Positions 47,551 to 57,501 of a DNA stretch of 64,000 nucleotides are shown here, one piece after another. Under the pieces are notes generated by a model, which was given only the letters and a program-made list of their open reading frames with translations, was not told the origin of the DNA and made no database searches. The number at the start of each line of letters is the position of its first letter. The stretch's first letter is position 1. The position numbers were made by a program, and so were the translations under genes. The DNA is from Streptomyces yatensis (GTDB taxonomy: Bacteria; Actinomycetota; Actinomycetes; Streptomycetales; Streptomycetaceae), in assembly GCF_018069625.1 (NCBI RefSeq), contig NZ_CP072941.1, forward strand, positions 5,084,001 through 5,148,000. Direction: 5' to 3'.

Positions 47551-49785
47551 ATGGGCATACGGGACCTACTGCGCAAAGTTTTCGGCCGCTCCCGAGCCAC
47601 GGGGGTGGACGGAACTTCTGCCGCGCCGGAGGCGGAGGTTGTCCCGGACCCCCAGTCGGCCGAGGAGTCGGCACAGCCGACGGCAGAGCAGACGGCAGAC
47701 GAGAAGGCCGAGTCCAAGGCTGAGTCGGCCGTCGAGCCGAAGGACGAGTCCGGCGTCGAGCCGAAGTCCGGGGTGGAGGCCGGGGCCGATCCCGAGCCCG
47801 CGCCCCAGCCGAAGGCTGAGCCGAAGCCTGAGCCGGCCGCGGACATGGCACCGGCCTCGGATTCCCCCGACGACGAATCCACCCACGACCCGGCCCTGTC
47901 GGCTCCGCTGAAGTCCCTCGACGAGATCCTGAAGTCACCCGCGCCCGAGGACACGACAACCTCCGGCGACGACGCACCGGTTGAGGCAGCGTCCGACGCA
48001 AGGGAAACGGCCGCCACGGAGGCGAAGACGGAGGCGGACGAGCCCAAGCCCGCCGCCGAGGACGAGGCAAAGACCGCGTCCGAGCGGGAGATTGACGCCG
48101 AACCGACTTCCGCGGCCGGTGACGACGCTACGGCCGACGCCGAGGACGAGCCGACGCCCGAACCGGCGGCCGAGGCCGCGGACAAGACGGCAGCGACCGA
48201 GGCCACAGCGGAGCCTGAGGCGAAGGCAGGCGACGAGACCGCTGCCGAGACCAAGACCGCCGACGAGACCGACGAGGCCGAGGCCGTGGCCGACCTCGCG
48301 CCGGAGACTGCCGAGCCGGTGGCGGAGACCGCCGACGCATCCTCGGCGGAGGCCGACACCACGCCCGAGGCCGGGGCGGAACCCGCCACCGCGCCTGAGC
48401 CTGCCGCAGCCGCGGACGCCCGGTCGGCGGAGGCGAGTGCCGACACCGGAGCCGAGGCGACGGCAGGCGACAAGGCCGCTGCCGAGGCCACCGCCGAGGC
48501 CGAGCCCGCGCCCGCAACCGACGCCGCGTCGGAGACCGCCGAGCCGGTGTCGGAGGCCGACACCACGTCCCGGGCCGAGGTTGCGGAGAGCCCCGCGCCG
48601 GAGCTCGCCACGGCAGAGGCGGCAGCTGCCGCCGCGCCCGAGAATGAGGCAGCGGCAGAGGCTGACGACGAGGCCACGCCCACGGCCACGAGCGACGAGG
48701 CCACGCCCGCCGCCGCGACCGACGAGGCCATTGCCGCCACGGCAGAGGCCAGGCCGGAAGCCGAACCGGAGGCCACGGCGGAGGCCGAGCCCACGGCCGC
48801 AGCAGAAGCTGACGGCGAGGCCGCCCCCGCGGCGAAGACCGAGGACGAGCCCGCCGAGCCCGAGGCTGAGCCTGAGCCCGAGGCGGAGGCCGCCCCCGCG
48901 GCCACGACCGATGACGAGCCCGCCACCGCCGAGGCCGAACCCGAGGCCAAGGCCGACCACGAGCCGGTGGCGGCCGTGGCCGCCGCTCCCGCCGTCGCCA
49001 AGACCGACGCACCCGCCACCGCGACCGCATCCACCACCGCGACCGCATCCACCACGGCATCCACCACCGCATCCGCCATCGCGCCCAGCGACCTCGCGTC
49101 GCGGGCGCCCGGGCTGGTCGGGGCCTTCGCCGCCGCGGGGGAGGCCATCGAGGCGCACGGGCTGGCCGGGCAGCGGGCGGTCGTCTACCTCGTGCTGGAC
49201 CGGTCCGGGTCGATGCGCGGGTACTTCAAGGACGGCACCGTCTCGCACCTCGCCGGGCAGGCGCTCGCCCTGTCCGCACAGTTCGACGCCACCGGCACCG
49301 TGCCCGTCGTGTTCTTCTCCACCGACATCGACGGCACCGCCGACCTCGAGCTGGACCAGCACACCGGCCGCATCGAGGAGCTGCACGGCTCGCTCGGCCA
49401 CATGGGGCGGACGAACTACCACACCGCCGTCAACGCCGTCATCGAGCACTACAAGGGGTCCGGCACCACCGACCCCGCGTTCGTGATCTTCCAGACGGAC
49501 GGCGCGCCCACCGCCAAGACCGCCGCCGAGAAGGCGCTGTGCGAGGCGGCGGAGCTGCCGCTGTTCTGGCAGTTCCTGGCCTTCGGGGACCCGGAGGCGA
49601 AGGGGTTCGACTTCCTCCGGAAGCTGGACACCGCGCCCGCGCTCGCCGTCCCGGAGAAGCGGACGGTGGACAACACCGGCTTCTTCCACGCCGGGCTGGA
49701 CCCGCGTACGGTCGCCGACGCCGAGCTGTACCGGGAGATCCTGAAGAAGTTCCCGGGCTGGCTGGCCGCCCGTACGCAGGGCTGA
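47551..49785 (+). CDS. VWA-domain protein with a long acidic disordered N-terminus
   Basis: 744 residues. The first 20 residues (MGIRDLLRKVFGRSR) are basic and amphipathic. Residues about 25-510 are almost entirely Ala, Glu, Asp, Pro and Thr, with short irregular repeats. The last 230 residues are a von Willebrand factor A domain of the TerF type: VYLVLDRSGSMRGYFKDGTV (MIDAS, Asp about 550), VVFFSTDIDG, MGRTNYHTAV, FQTDGAP. VWA proteins of this kind cooperate with TerD proteins in stress and conflict responses; one TerD protein is at 16.3 kb. ATG at 47551 with GAGAGG upstream. Confidence 0.87.
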   Translation: MGIRDLLRKVFGRSRATGVDGTSAAPEAEVVPDPQSAEESAQPTAEQTADEKAESKAESAVEPKDESGVEPKSGVEAGADPEPAPQPKAEPKPEPAADMAPASDSPDDESTHDPALSAPLKSLDEILKSPAPEDTTTSGDDAPVEAASDARETAATEAKTEADEPKPAAEDEAKTASEREIDAEPTSAAGDDATADAEDEPTPEPAAEAADKTAATEATAEPEAKAGDETAAETKTADETDEAEAVADLAPETAEPVAETADASSAEADTTPEAGAEPATAPEPAAAADARSAEASADTGAEATAGDKAAAEATAEAEPAPATDAASETAEPVSEADTTSRAEVAESPAPELATAEAAAAAAPENEAAAEADDEATPTATSDEATPAAATDEAIAATAEARPEAEPEATAEAEPTAAAEADGEAAPAAKTEDEPAEPEAEPEPEAEAAPAATTDDEPATAEAEPEAKADHEPVAAVAAAPAVAKTDAPATATASTTATASTTASTTASAIAPSDLASRAPGLVGAFAAAGEAIEAHGLAGQRAVVYLVLDRSGSMRGYFKDGTVSHLAGQALALSAQFDATGTVPVVFFSTDIDGTADLELDQHTGRIEELHGSLGHMGRTNYHTAVNAVIEHYKGSGTTDPAFVIFQTDGAPTAKTAAEKALCEAAELPLFWQFLAFGDPEAKGFDFLRKLDTAPALAVPEKRTVDNTGFFHAGLDPRTVADAELYREILKKFPGWLAARTQG

Positions 49786-49828
49786 CCAGGGGCCGCAGCA
49801 CATCCGGCAACCCACCGAGCACCACACC

Positions 49829-49871
49829 GGGGGCCATCCGCCGCGGGAAAAACGCCGCGCGGGTGGCCCCC
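49829..49871. terminator. hairpin terminator before metS
   Basis: GGGGGCCA (49829-49836) and TGGCCCCC (49864-49871) pair, with further GC pairing inside, 44 bp after the VWA gene's stop. Confidence 0.75.
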
Positions 49872-49945
49872 GTCACTCGGATACGATATGGGCGGCTCGG
49901 TAGAGCTGAACGTCACTTACCGTATCGACTCGGGAGCAGCCTGCA

Positions 49946-51697
49946 ATGGCTCGACACCTCATCACCAGCGCCCTTCCCTACATCAACGGGATCAAGCACC
50001 TGGGCAACATGGTGGGGTCCATGCTCCCGGCCGACGTCTACTCCCGCTATATGCGCCAGCGCGGCCATGACGTCCTCTACATCTGCGCCACCGATGAGCA
50101 CGGCACCCCGGCCGAGCTGGCCGCCAAGGAGGCCGGGCTGCCGGTCGACGAGTTCTGCGCCCAGCAGCACGAGGCGCAGAAGGCGATCTACGACGGGTTC
50201 GGGCTCGCCTTCGACTACTTCGGCCGCAGCTCCTCCGCGCAGAACGTGCAGATCACCCAGACGATCGCGCGCGAGCTCAAGACCAACGGCTTCATCGAGG
50301 AGCGCTCGATCCGCCAGGTGTACTCCAACGCCGACGGCCGCTTCCTCCCCGACCGCTATATCGAGGGCACCTGTCCGCACTGCGGCTATGACAAGGCCCG
50401 CGGCGACCAGTGCGAGAACTGCACCCGCGTGCTCGACCCGACCGACCTGATCGACGCCCGCTCCGCGATCAGCGGCAGCAGCGATCTGGAGGTCCGGGAG
50501 ACCAAGCACCTCTTCCTCCTCCAGTCCAAGCTGGCGGAGGAGGTCGCCGCCTGGGTCGACGAGCGCGGCAAGGACTGGCCGACGCTGGCCTCCTCGATCG
50601 CCCGCAAGTGGCTGAACGAGGGGCTGCAGGACCGGGCGATCACCCGCGACCTGGACTGGGGCGTGCCGGTGCCGGCCGACACCTGGCCGGACCTGGCGGC
50701 CGAGGGCAAGGTCTTCTACGTCTGGTTCGACGCGCCGATCGAGTACATCGGGGCCACCAAGGAGTGGGCAGACGCCGCGCGAGACACAGACCCGGAGCAC
50801 CGCGACTGGAAGTCGTGGTGGTACGACGTGGACGAGACCGTCCGCTACACCGAGTTCATGGCCAAGGACAACGTCCCGTTCCACACGGTGATGTTCCCGG
50901 CCACCCTCCTCGGCACCCGGGACGCCTGGAAGAAGGTCGACTACGTCAAGGCGTTCAACTGGCTGACGTACTACGGCGGGAAGTTCTCCACCTCCCAGAA
51001 GCGCGGGGTGTTCACCGACGCCGCGCTCGAGGTGCTGCCCGCCGACTACTGGCGCTACTTCCTGATGGCGAACGCCCCGGAGTCCGACGACACCTCGTTC
51101 ACCTGGGAGCACTTCACCGCCACGGTCAACAAGGACCTGGCCGACACCCTCGGCAACTTCGTCAACCGCGTGCTGTCCTTCTCCCGCAAGCGGTTCGGCG
51201 ACGAGGTCCCGGCCGGGAAGGCCGCCGGTGCGGCGGAGGAGCGCCTGGGCGAGGAGATCGCGCGGCTGCTGGCGGAGTACGAGGAGCACATGGACGCGCT
51301 CCAGTTCCGCAAGGCCGCGGCGGCGCTGCGCGCCCTGTGGAGCGCGGGCAACTCCTACCTGGAGGAGAAGGCCCCCTGGCTGGAGATCAAGACCGACCAG
51401 GAGGCCGCGGCCCTCACCCTGCGTACGGCGATGAACCTCATCCACCTCTACGCGATCGTCTCCGAGCCGTTCATCCCGGCCTCGGCGCGGGCCATGCGGT
51501 CGGCGTTCGCGCTGAGCGAGGACACCGCGGTCTGGGTCGGCCAGGAGGAGGCGAAGGCGCTGGCGTCCGTTCCGGCGGGCACGGGCTTCACCGTTCCCCC
51601 GGTGCTCTTCGCGAAGATCACCGAGGAGGACCTGGAGTCCTTCCGGGAGCGCTTCGGCGGCGCGGAGCAGAACGGGAACGGCAACGGCGCCGCGTAG
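49946..51697 (+). CDS. metS: methionyl-tRNA synthetase
   Basis: 583 residues. The class I signature is [11 protein letters not shown] (HIGH-like, residues 11-21). The zinc-binding knuckle has CPHCG and CENC, and the KMSKS loop reads KFSTSQKRG. An anticodon-binding helical domain follows (about 390-540). It charges tRNA(Met). The C-terminus is a short Asn/Gly tail ([10 protein letters not shown]). ATG at 49946. The stop region is duplicated 24 bp downstream. Housekeeping gene. The symbol metG is also used. Confidence 0.96.
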   Translation: MARHLITSALPYINGIKHLGNMVGSMLPADVYSRYMRQRGHDVLYICATDEHGTPAELAAKEAGLPVDEFCAQQHEAQKAIYDGFGLAFDYFGRSSSAQNVQITQTIARELKTNGFIEERSIRQVYSNADGRFLPDRYIEGTCPHCGYDKARGDQCENCTRVLDPTDLIDARSAISGSSDLEVRETKHLFLLQSKLAEEVAAWVDERGKDWPTLASSIARKWLNEGLQDRAITRDLDWGVPVPADTWPDLAAEGKVFYVWFDAPIEYIGATKEWADAARDTDPEHRDWKSWWYDVDETVRYTEFMAKDNVPFHTVMFPATLLGTRDAWKKVDYVKAFNWLTYYGGKFSTSQKRGVFTDAALEVLPADYWRYFLMANAPESDDTSFTWEHFTATVNKDLADTLGNFVNRVLSFSRKRFGDEVPAGKAAGAAEERLGEEIARLLAEYEEHMDALQFRKAAAALRALWSAGNSYLEEKAPWLEIKTDQEAAALTLRTAMNLIHLYAIVSEPFIPASARAMRSAFALSEDTAVWVGQEEAKALASVPAGTGFTVPPVLFAKITEEDLESFRERFGGAEQNGNGNGAA

Positions 51698-51727
51698 CGG
51701 TCGCCGAGCGGCGCCACGTAGCCGCTC
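51686..51727. repeat. 24-bp duplication of the metS stop region
   Basis: GGCGCC(G/A)CGTAGC occurs at 51686 and again at 51710, so the TAG stop (51695-51697) is copied at 51719-51721. Confidence 0.85.
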
Positions 51728-51814
51728 ATGCGCGTGTTGATCGCGCGGCAACCGTTCGTTTAGTCCCCTCGATGACCCTGTGGAGTCCATAGCCACCGGG
51801 GAGTCGAGGAAGCA

Positions 51815-52210
51815 GTGCCGGACGCACGTGTCACGGTGACGGTCCACGGCCCCGACCCGCTCAGCCGGGCCGGGGTCGTGCGTCATCTGCAGCATCAGCC
51901 CAGCGTCGAGCTGGTCGACCGGCCGTGCCCGTCCGGCGACGAACCCCGCGGCGCCGTCGCCGTCATGCTCGCCGAGCGCCTGGACGACCGCGCCGGGGCG
52001 GAGCTGCGCCGCCTGGTGCGGGGCGGCCGGCAGCGGGTGGTGCTGATCGCGGGCGAGCTCCGTGAGACGGAGCTGATGGCGGTGATGGAGTACGGCGTAC
52101 GAGCCGTCTTATGGCAGCACCGGACCACGCCGAAGCGGCTGTTGCGCGCCGTGCACCGGGCCGCCCGCGCGGACCGCGGCACACCGTGCGGCGTGGACCG
52201 GAGGCTTTGA
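51815..52210 (+). CDS. truncated response-regulator-like protein, no DNA-binding domain
   Basis: 131 residues. It looks like the receiver-type N-terminal half of a NarL-like regulator (VTVTVHGPDPLSRAGVVRHL, VAVMLAERLDDRAGAELRRL, VVLIAGELRETELMAVMEYG, VRAVLWQHRT). The typical LuxR-type helix-turn-helix is absent: the chain stops at GTPCGVDRRL. The phospho-acceptor Asp is not in its usual position. GTG start with GAGGAAG upstream. It could be a decayed remnant or a stand-alone domain; no downstream fragment of the missing HTH is found before the next gene. Confidence 0.7.
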   Translation: MPDARVTVTVHGPDPLSRAGVVRHLQHQPSVELVDRPCPSGDEPRGAVAVMLAERLDDRAGAELRRLVRGGRQRVVLIAGELRETELMAVMEYGVRAVLWQHRTTPKRLLRAVHRAARADRGTPCGVDRRL

Positions 52211-52247
52211 CCCGAGGGCGCCGCAGGGCTTCACGTCGCCCCGGGGT

Positions 52248-53162
52248 TCAGAGGTCCGTGCCCTCGTGGGTCGCGTCGGGGTCGACCCCCAGGGTGAGGC
52301 TTCCGGTGACGCCCTTCTCGATCTTTCCCTTGCGGTACTTCAGGTGCAGCAGACCGCCCTGCGCTCCGTTGCCGGGGTAGATCCCGTCCTCGTCGAGGGT
52401 GGTGCGCTCGGTGGTGCTGGTGTTGTACGGCGCCACCTCGGCCGAGGCGAGCACGGCCTCCTCGGCGAAGAAGAGCTGACCGGTGTGGCAGGTGTGGCCA
52501 CCCTCGTAACCGGCGTCCGTGAGCTTGCCGCCGACGTGCACCTTGGTGTGGATGTGCACACAGCGGCCCCGGTACCAGCCGGGGAAGACCGTGGTGAACT
52601 CGACGAAGCCGTGCCGGTCGGTCAGCTGGGTGCCGCGCAGATACCGCTTGTCGTCGGTGGGCTCCTGGTGGCCGCCGCCGGGCGGGCCACCGGTCGGGGC
52701 GCCCGTCGGGGCGTCGGTGGGCGGGGTCCCGGTGGGCGGCGTGCCGCCCCCGCCGCTGCTCGAGCTCTCATAGCCCGAGTAGAGCCCCAGCGCGTCGCAG
52801 TGCCAGATGTCGACGGCGGCCTTCGCCACGGGTTTGCAGCTGTCGGAGTCGATCACTTTGAGGCGGAGGGTCATCGGAATGCCCTCCTTGTGCTCGGTGA
52901 TGTCCTTTCTGATCTTGTCCGCGTCGATGTAGTACGGCCCCTCGGTCGTCTCCGAGGTGAGCCGGTAACAGACCTCCCCGGACGGGTCGGAGGCGGAGGC
53001 CGAGGGGGTGGCGGAGGTCGCGGAGGTCTCGCCCGCCGAGGCGGTGGTGGCGATGGCCGTTCCCAGGCCCGCCGCCGCGACGGCCGCGCCGCCCGCCACC
53101 ACGACCCGCCGCCTCGTCAGGTCCCGCTGGGGATCGAGGTCGTTGCTCTGCTGTTCGGTCAT
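52248..53162 (-). CDS. Tat-exported intradiol ring-cleavage dioxygenase-like protein
   Basis: 304 residues. A twin-arginine-type signal (LTRRRVVVAGGAAVAAAG) is followed by the intradiol dioxygenase core: EGPYYIDADKIR, LRLKVID, VDIWHCDALGLYSGYE, GFVEFTTVFPGWYRGRCVHIH. Tyr and His of the non-heme Fe(III) site are in YSGYE, WYRGRCVHIHTKVH. It carries an insertion of about 40 Gly/Pro/Thr residues after YSGYE. Secreted members of this family are known in actinobacteria; the substrate is unknown. ATG at 53162. Confidence 0.88.
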   Translation of the reverse strand: MTEQQSNDLDPQRDLTRRRVVVAGGAAVAAAGLGTAIATTASAGETSATSATPSASASDPSGEVCYRLTSETTEGPYYIDADKIRKDITEHKEGIPMTLRLKVIDSDSCKPVAKAAVDIWHCDALGLYSGYESSSSGGGGTPPTGTPPTDAPTGAPTGGPPGGGHQEPTDDKRYLRGTQLTDRHGFVEFTTVFPGWYRGRCVHIHTKVHVGGKLTDAGYEGGHTCHTGQLFFAEEAVLASAEVAPYNTSTTERTTLDEDGIYPGNGAQGGLLHLKYRKGKIEKGVTGSLTLGVDPDATHEGTDL

Positions 53163-53310
53163 GGCCCGGGACGGTAGGGAGGCAACCTGGCAGCCCCATG
53201 GGTGCCGGCTGTGAATGGCTGTGCGAAGCGCGTCATTCGGCCATCCGCGGACGCGGGGCGGGGGCGCGCCGTTCGGCACGCCCCCGCCCGGTGGGTCTCG
53301 TCCGGCCCGA

Positions 53311-55140
53311 CTACTCGGCGGGCTTCTCGGCCTTCTCGTCCGCCTTCTCCGCCTTCTCAGCGGGTTCGGCCTTCTTCACCTGCGGCGGCTTGCGCACCGA
53401 CAGGTGCAGCTCGCGCAGCCGGGCCTCGTCCACCTCGCTGGGCGCGCCCATCAGCAGGTCCTGTGCGTTGCCGTTGAGCGGGAAGGCGATGGTCTCGCGG
53501 ATGTTGGGCTCATCGGCCAGCAGCATCACGATGCGGTCGACGCCGGGGGCGATACCGCCGTGCGGCGGGGCGCCGAAGTGGAACGCGCGCAGCATGCCGC
53601 CGAACTCGCGCTCGACCTCTTCCCGGTCGTAGCCCGCGATCGCGAACGCCTTGTACATGACGTCCGGCTCGTGGTTCCGGATGGCGCCGGAGGACAGCTC
53701 CACGCCGTTGCAGACGATGTCGTACTGCCACGCCAGGATGTCCAGCGGGTCCTTGGTCTCCAGGGCCTCCAGGCCGCCCTGCGGCATGGAGAAGGGGTTG
53801 TGGGAGAACTCGATCTGCCCGGTGTCCTCGTTCCGCTCGAACATGGGGAAGTCCACGATCCAGCAGAAGCGGAAGACGCCGTCCTCGAAGTGGCCGGTCC
53901 GCTTGGCGGCCTCGACCCGCACCGCGCCCATGATCTTGGAGACCTCGTCGAACTCCCCCGCGCCGAAGAAGATCGACGTGCCGGGCTTGCCCTGGACCTC
54001 GGTGATCAGCTTCTCGACGTCCTCGTCGGTGAGGAACTTCGCGATCGGGCCGGTCAGCTTGGCGTCCTCGCCGATCCGGACCCAGGCCAGCCCCTTGGCG
54101 CCCTGCTCGACCGCGAACTCGCCGAGCTGGTCGAAGAACTTCCGCGGCTGGTCGGCGGTGTCCGGCACGGCCAGCGCGCGTACGTGCTTGTCCGCGAACG
54201 CCTTGAAGCCGGAGCCCTCGAAGATGTGGCTGACGTCCCGCAGCTCCAGCTGGGCCCGCAGGTCCGGCTTGTCGGAGCCGTACTTCAGCATGGCCTCGCG
54301 GAACGGGATCCGCGGGAAGGGCGAGGTGACGTGGCGGCCGCCGCCGAACTCCTCGAAGAGCTCGGTCATGACCTTCTCGATGACGCCGAAGACGTCCTCC
54401 TGCTCGACGAAGCTCATCTCGACGTCGAGCTGGTAGAACTCGCCCGGCGAGCGGTCGGCGCGGGCGTCCTCGTCGCGGAAGCAGGGCGCGATCTGGAAGT
54501 AGCGGTCGAAGCCCGCGATCATCAGCAGCTGCTTGAACTGCTGCGGGGCCTGGGGCAGCGCGTAGAACTTGCCCGCGTGCAGCCGGGAGGGGACCAGGAA
54601 GTCCCGGGCGCCCTCCGGCGAGGTGGCGGACAGGATCGGGGTGGCCAGCTCGTTGAACCCCTGCGCGGTCATCTTCTGCCGGATGGCGGAGATGACGGCG
54701 GAGCGCAGCATGATGTTGCGGTGCATCCGCTCGCGGCGCAGGTCCAGGAAGCGGTACTCCAGGCGCCGTTCCTCGCCGACCCCGTCCTCGGGGAAGACCG
54801 TGAAGGGCAGCGGGTCGGCGGCGCCGAGCACCTCGACGTCGGCGACCTCGACCTCGATCTCGCCGGTGGGCAGTTCGGGGTTGACGTTGTCCGCGCCGCG
54901 CGCGATGACCCGGCCGTCGACGCGGACGACGGTCTCCTTGCTGATCGAGCTCAGCGCCTCGTTGGCGGGGGTGTCGGGGCGCACCACCAGCTGGACCAGG
55001 CCGTAGTGGTCGCGGAGATCGATGAAGAGGATGCCGCCCAGGTTCCGTCGATTGTGGAGCCAGCCGGAGAGCCGGACGTCGGTGTCGACGTCAGCGGCGC
55101 GGAGCTGACCACAGGTGTGCGACCGGTACCGATGCATCAT
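53311..55140 (-). CDS. aspS: aspartyl-tRNA synthetase
   Basis: 609 residues. An N-terminal OB-fold anticodon domain ([20 protein letters not shown], residues 25-44) is followed by class II motifs 1-3 ([46 protein letters not shown]). The C-terminal 20 residues are an Ala/Glu/Lys repeat ([13 protein letters not shown]). It charges tRNA(Asp); whether it also charges tRNA(Asn) cannot be judged. ATG 55140; the divergent SpoIIE gene is 115 bp upstream. Confidence 0.95.
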   Translation of the reverse strand: MMHRYRSHTCGQLRAADVDTDVRLSGWLHNRRNLGGILFIDLRDHYGLVQLVVRPDTPANEALSSISKETVVRVDGRVIARGADNVNPELPTGEIEVEVADVEVLGAADPLPFTVFPEDGVGEERRLEYRFLDLRRERMHRNIMLRSAVISAIRQKMTAQGFNELATPILSATSPEGARDFLVPSRLHAGKFYALPQAPQQFKQLLMIAGFDRYFQIAPCFRDEDARADRSPGEFYQLDVEMSFVEQEDVFGVIEKVMTELFEEFGGGRHVTSPFPRIPFREAMLKYGSDKPDLRAQLELRDVSHIFEGSGFKAFADKHVRALAVPDTADQPRKFFDQLGEFAVEQGAKGLAWVRIGEDAKLTGPIAKFLTDEDVEKLITEVQGKPGTSIFFGAGEFDEVSKIMGAVRVEAAKRTGHFEDGVFRFCWIVDFPMFERNEDTGQIEFSHNPFSMPQGGLEALETKDPLDILAWQYDIVCNGVELSSGAIRNHEPDVMYKAFAIAGYDREEVEREFGGMLRAFHFGAPPHGGIAPGVDRIVMLLADEPNIRETIAFPLNGNAQDLLMGAPSEVDEARLRELHLSVRKPPQVKKAEPAEKAEKADEKAEKPAE

Positions 55141-55254
55141 TCATCCAAGTCGTCTGATCGGGAGGCGTGCGTACCCTCATGAACTTCCGGCCAAGCCTAC
55201 CGGCGCCGCGACCCTCACTGGTAAGCGGTTGGCAAATCCCCATAAGGTAGTGCA

Positions 55255-57444
55255 ATGCGCACCGAGGACCTGCTGGCCGCCATAGCGACCGGCCTATGGC
55301 GTTGGGACAGTGTCTCGGGCGCCGTCAGCTATGACGCGGAGGCGGCCCGGCTGGTGGGCCTGCCCGCCGAGCCCGTCACCCTTCCCGAGGCCGCCGCCCG
55401 CGCGTGTTTCCACCCCGCGGACTGGCTGGAGGTCAAGGCGATCGTCGACCTCGCGGTGGCCGAGGGCACCCTGGCCGAGGCCCGGCTGCGCATCGTGGAC
55501 GAGAAGGGCACCGTGCTGCGGACCGTGCGCACCCGGTCCCGGCCGATAGCGCGGGGCGGCAGCGAGGACGGCTACTACCTGCTCGGCACCCTCCAGGAGG
55601 TCCCCGACCCGCTGCCCGGCACCTCGGCGGCGGGCCCGCCGGTCACCGGCGACTGGCGCCGCAACCGCGAGGCGTTCCTGCTGGACGCGGGGCGGGCGCT
55701 GGCGGAGGCGATGTCCACCGCCGAGGTGCTGCGGGTCGCGGCGGGGCTGTCCATGCCGGGCTTCTCGCCGGAGGGGCTCGCGGTCTTCGGCGTCCGGGGC
55801 GAGCGGATCTCGGTGATCGGCCACCACGGGCCGCGGGCGGGGGCCGATCACCCTTTTCACGACATCGCGCTGGGCGCGGACTATCCGGCGGCCGAGGTGG
55901 TCCGCACCGGCCGGGCGGTCTATCTGCCCACGCCGGACGAGTACCGCGGCCGGTTTCCGGCCGCCTGGTCGCTCGGCCGGCCCCGTAAGCGCCGGTCCTG
56001 GGCGTTTCTGCCGCTGATCGTCGCGGGCCGCACCATCGGCGCGTGGATGGCCGGATTCGCCCATCCGGTGTCGTTCTCGCCCGATGAGCGCTCGGTGCTG
56101 ACCACGATCGCCCGGATGCTGGCCCAGGCGCTGTCCCGCACCGCGCTCCAGGAGACCGAGCGGGAGCTGGCGGACGGGCTGCAGCGCTCGATGCTGCCCG
56201 CCAGCAAGCCCGATATCCCGGGGCTGGCGGTGGCCGCCCGCTATGTGCCGACCGGTGGCGGGCTGCAGGTCGGCGGCGACTGGTACGACGTGATCGGGCT
56301 GCCCTCGGGGCGTACCGCGCTGGTGATCGGCGATGTGCAGGGCCACGATGTGCACGCCGCCGGGATCATGGGGCAGCTGCGGATCGCGGTCCGGGCGTAC
56401 GCCTCCGAGGGGCACCACCCCGACGCGGTGCTCTCCCGCGCCTCCCGCTTCCTCGCCGGGCTGGCTGCGCCGGGTGGTCCTGACGGCCCTGACGGCCCGG
56501 ACGGCCGGTACGACCCGAGGTTCGCCACCTGCCTCTATATGGAGGTGGACCCGGTCGCCGGCACCCTGGACATCGCCCGCGCGGGCCACCCCGATCCGGC
56601 GGTCCGGCTCGCCGACGGCACGATGATGGTCCGGCCCACGGCGGGCGGGCTGCCGCTGGGCATCGATCCGGACACCGACTATCCGACCACCCGGGTGGTG
56701 CTGGAGCCCGGCGAGACGCTGCTGATGTGCACCGACGGGCTGATCGAGACCGGCGGGCACGATCTGGAGACCGGCTGGGACCGGATCCGTAAGGTCTTCG
56801 AGCGGCCCGCCACCCTCATGGACGCCCCCGGCGCCCTCCCCTCCCACGGCCTCGACTCCGACGATCTCGAAGCCCTCGCCGACTCCCTGGTGCAGGCCGT
56901 GCACGGGCCGCCGTCCCACCACACCACCGGCCCGCTCGCGGACCGGCGCGAGGACGACATAGCGCTGCTGCTGATCCGCCGGGAGGCGGAGGTGTGCCTG
57001 GTCGGGCCCGGTTCGGCGCCGGTGCGGCGGACCGCGGTCACGGTCGCGCAGGCCGAGCCGGAGCGCATAGCGGGCACCCGGCAGCAGCTGCGCGACATGC
57101 TGCACGACTGGGCCGACCCGGACCAGGTGGAGTCGGCGGTGCTGATGCTCTCCGAGATGGTCACCAACGTGCTGGTGCACACCGACGGGGACGCCCTGCT
57201 GGTGGCCGAGGTCAGCGGGCGGCACGGATCCCGGCGGCTGCGGCTGGACGTCGCCGACAGCAGCGATGAGCTGCCGCACCGCCGCCGCCCCGGCGAGCTG
57301 GCCTCGTCGGGGCGCGGGCTGCTGCTGCTGGAGATGCTCGCCGACAACTGGGGGGTGGATCCGCGCGGCGACGGCAAATGCATCTGGTACGAGCTGTACG
57401 AGGCGAGCCCGGACGAGCGGCCCGACCCGGCGGCGGACGGGTAG
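55255..57444 (+). CDS. SpoIIE-type phosphatase with PAS and GAF domains
   Basis: 729 residues. PAS-like (about 10-115), GAF (135-295, FAHPVSFSPDERSVLTTIAR near its end), PP2C/SpoIIE (310-560; GGDWYDVIGLPSGRTALVIG, IARAGHPDP, CTDGLIETGG) and HATPase (600-725; SEMVTNVLVH, RGLLLLEMLADNWG). It belongs to the phosphatase/anti-sigma-kinase group that controls alternative sigma factors. No membrane helices. ATG at 55255. Confidence 0.92.
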   Translation: MRTEDLLAAIATGLWRWDSVSGAVSYDAEAARLVGLPAEPVTLPEAAARACFHPADWLEVKAIVDLAVAEGTLAEARLRIVDEKGTVLRTVRTRSRPIARGGSEDGYYLLGTLQEVPDPLPGTSAAGPPVTGDWRRNREAFLLDAGRALAEAMSTAEVLRVAAGLSMPGFSPEGLAVFGVRGERISVIGHHGPRAGADHPFHDIALGADYPAAEVVRTGRAVYLPTPDEYRGRFPAAWSLGRPRKRRSWAFLPLIVAGRTIGAWMAGFAHPVSFSPDERSVLTTIARMLAQALSRTALQETERELADGLQRSMLPASKPDIPGLAVAARYVPTGGGLQVGGDWYDVIGLPSGRTALVIGDVQGHDVHAAGIMGQLRIAVRAYASEGHHPDAVLSRASRFLAGLAAPGGPDGPDGPDGRYDPRFATCLYMEVDPVAGTLDIARAGHPDPAVRLADGTMMVRPTAGGLPLGIDPDTDYPTTRVVLEPGETLLMCTDGLIETGGHDLETGWDRIRKVFERPATLMDAPGALPSHGLDSDDLEALADSLVQAVHGPPSHHTTGPLADRREDDIALLLIRREAEVCLVGPGSAPVRRTAVTVAQAEPERIAGTRQQLRDMLHDWADPDQVESAVLMLSEMVTNVLVHTDGDALLVAEVSGRHGSRRLRLDVADSSDELPHRRRPGELASSGRGLLLLEMLADNWGVDPRGDGKCIWYELYEASPDERPDPAADG

Positions 57445-57501
57445 CCCCCCGCGCGTGATCAGCCCGCGCCGGCCGGGAGGGTGCCGGGGCGGCCGGTCCG
57501 T

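Noticed and set aside
47935..49827. A long minus-strand Gly/Arg/Leu-rich open frame
   Set aside because: It is the complement of the acidic repeat arm of the VWA gene; its composition follows from the repeats.
49871..49945. A T-box or other leader upstream of metS
   Set aside because: Only a weak GATACG/CGTATC pairing is visible; there is no T-box sequence and no terminator between it and the start.
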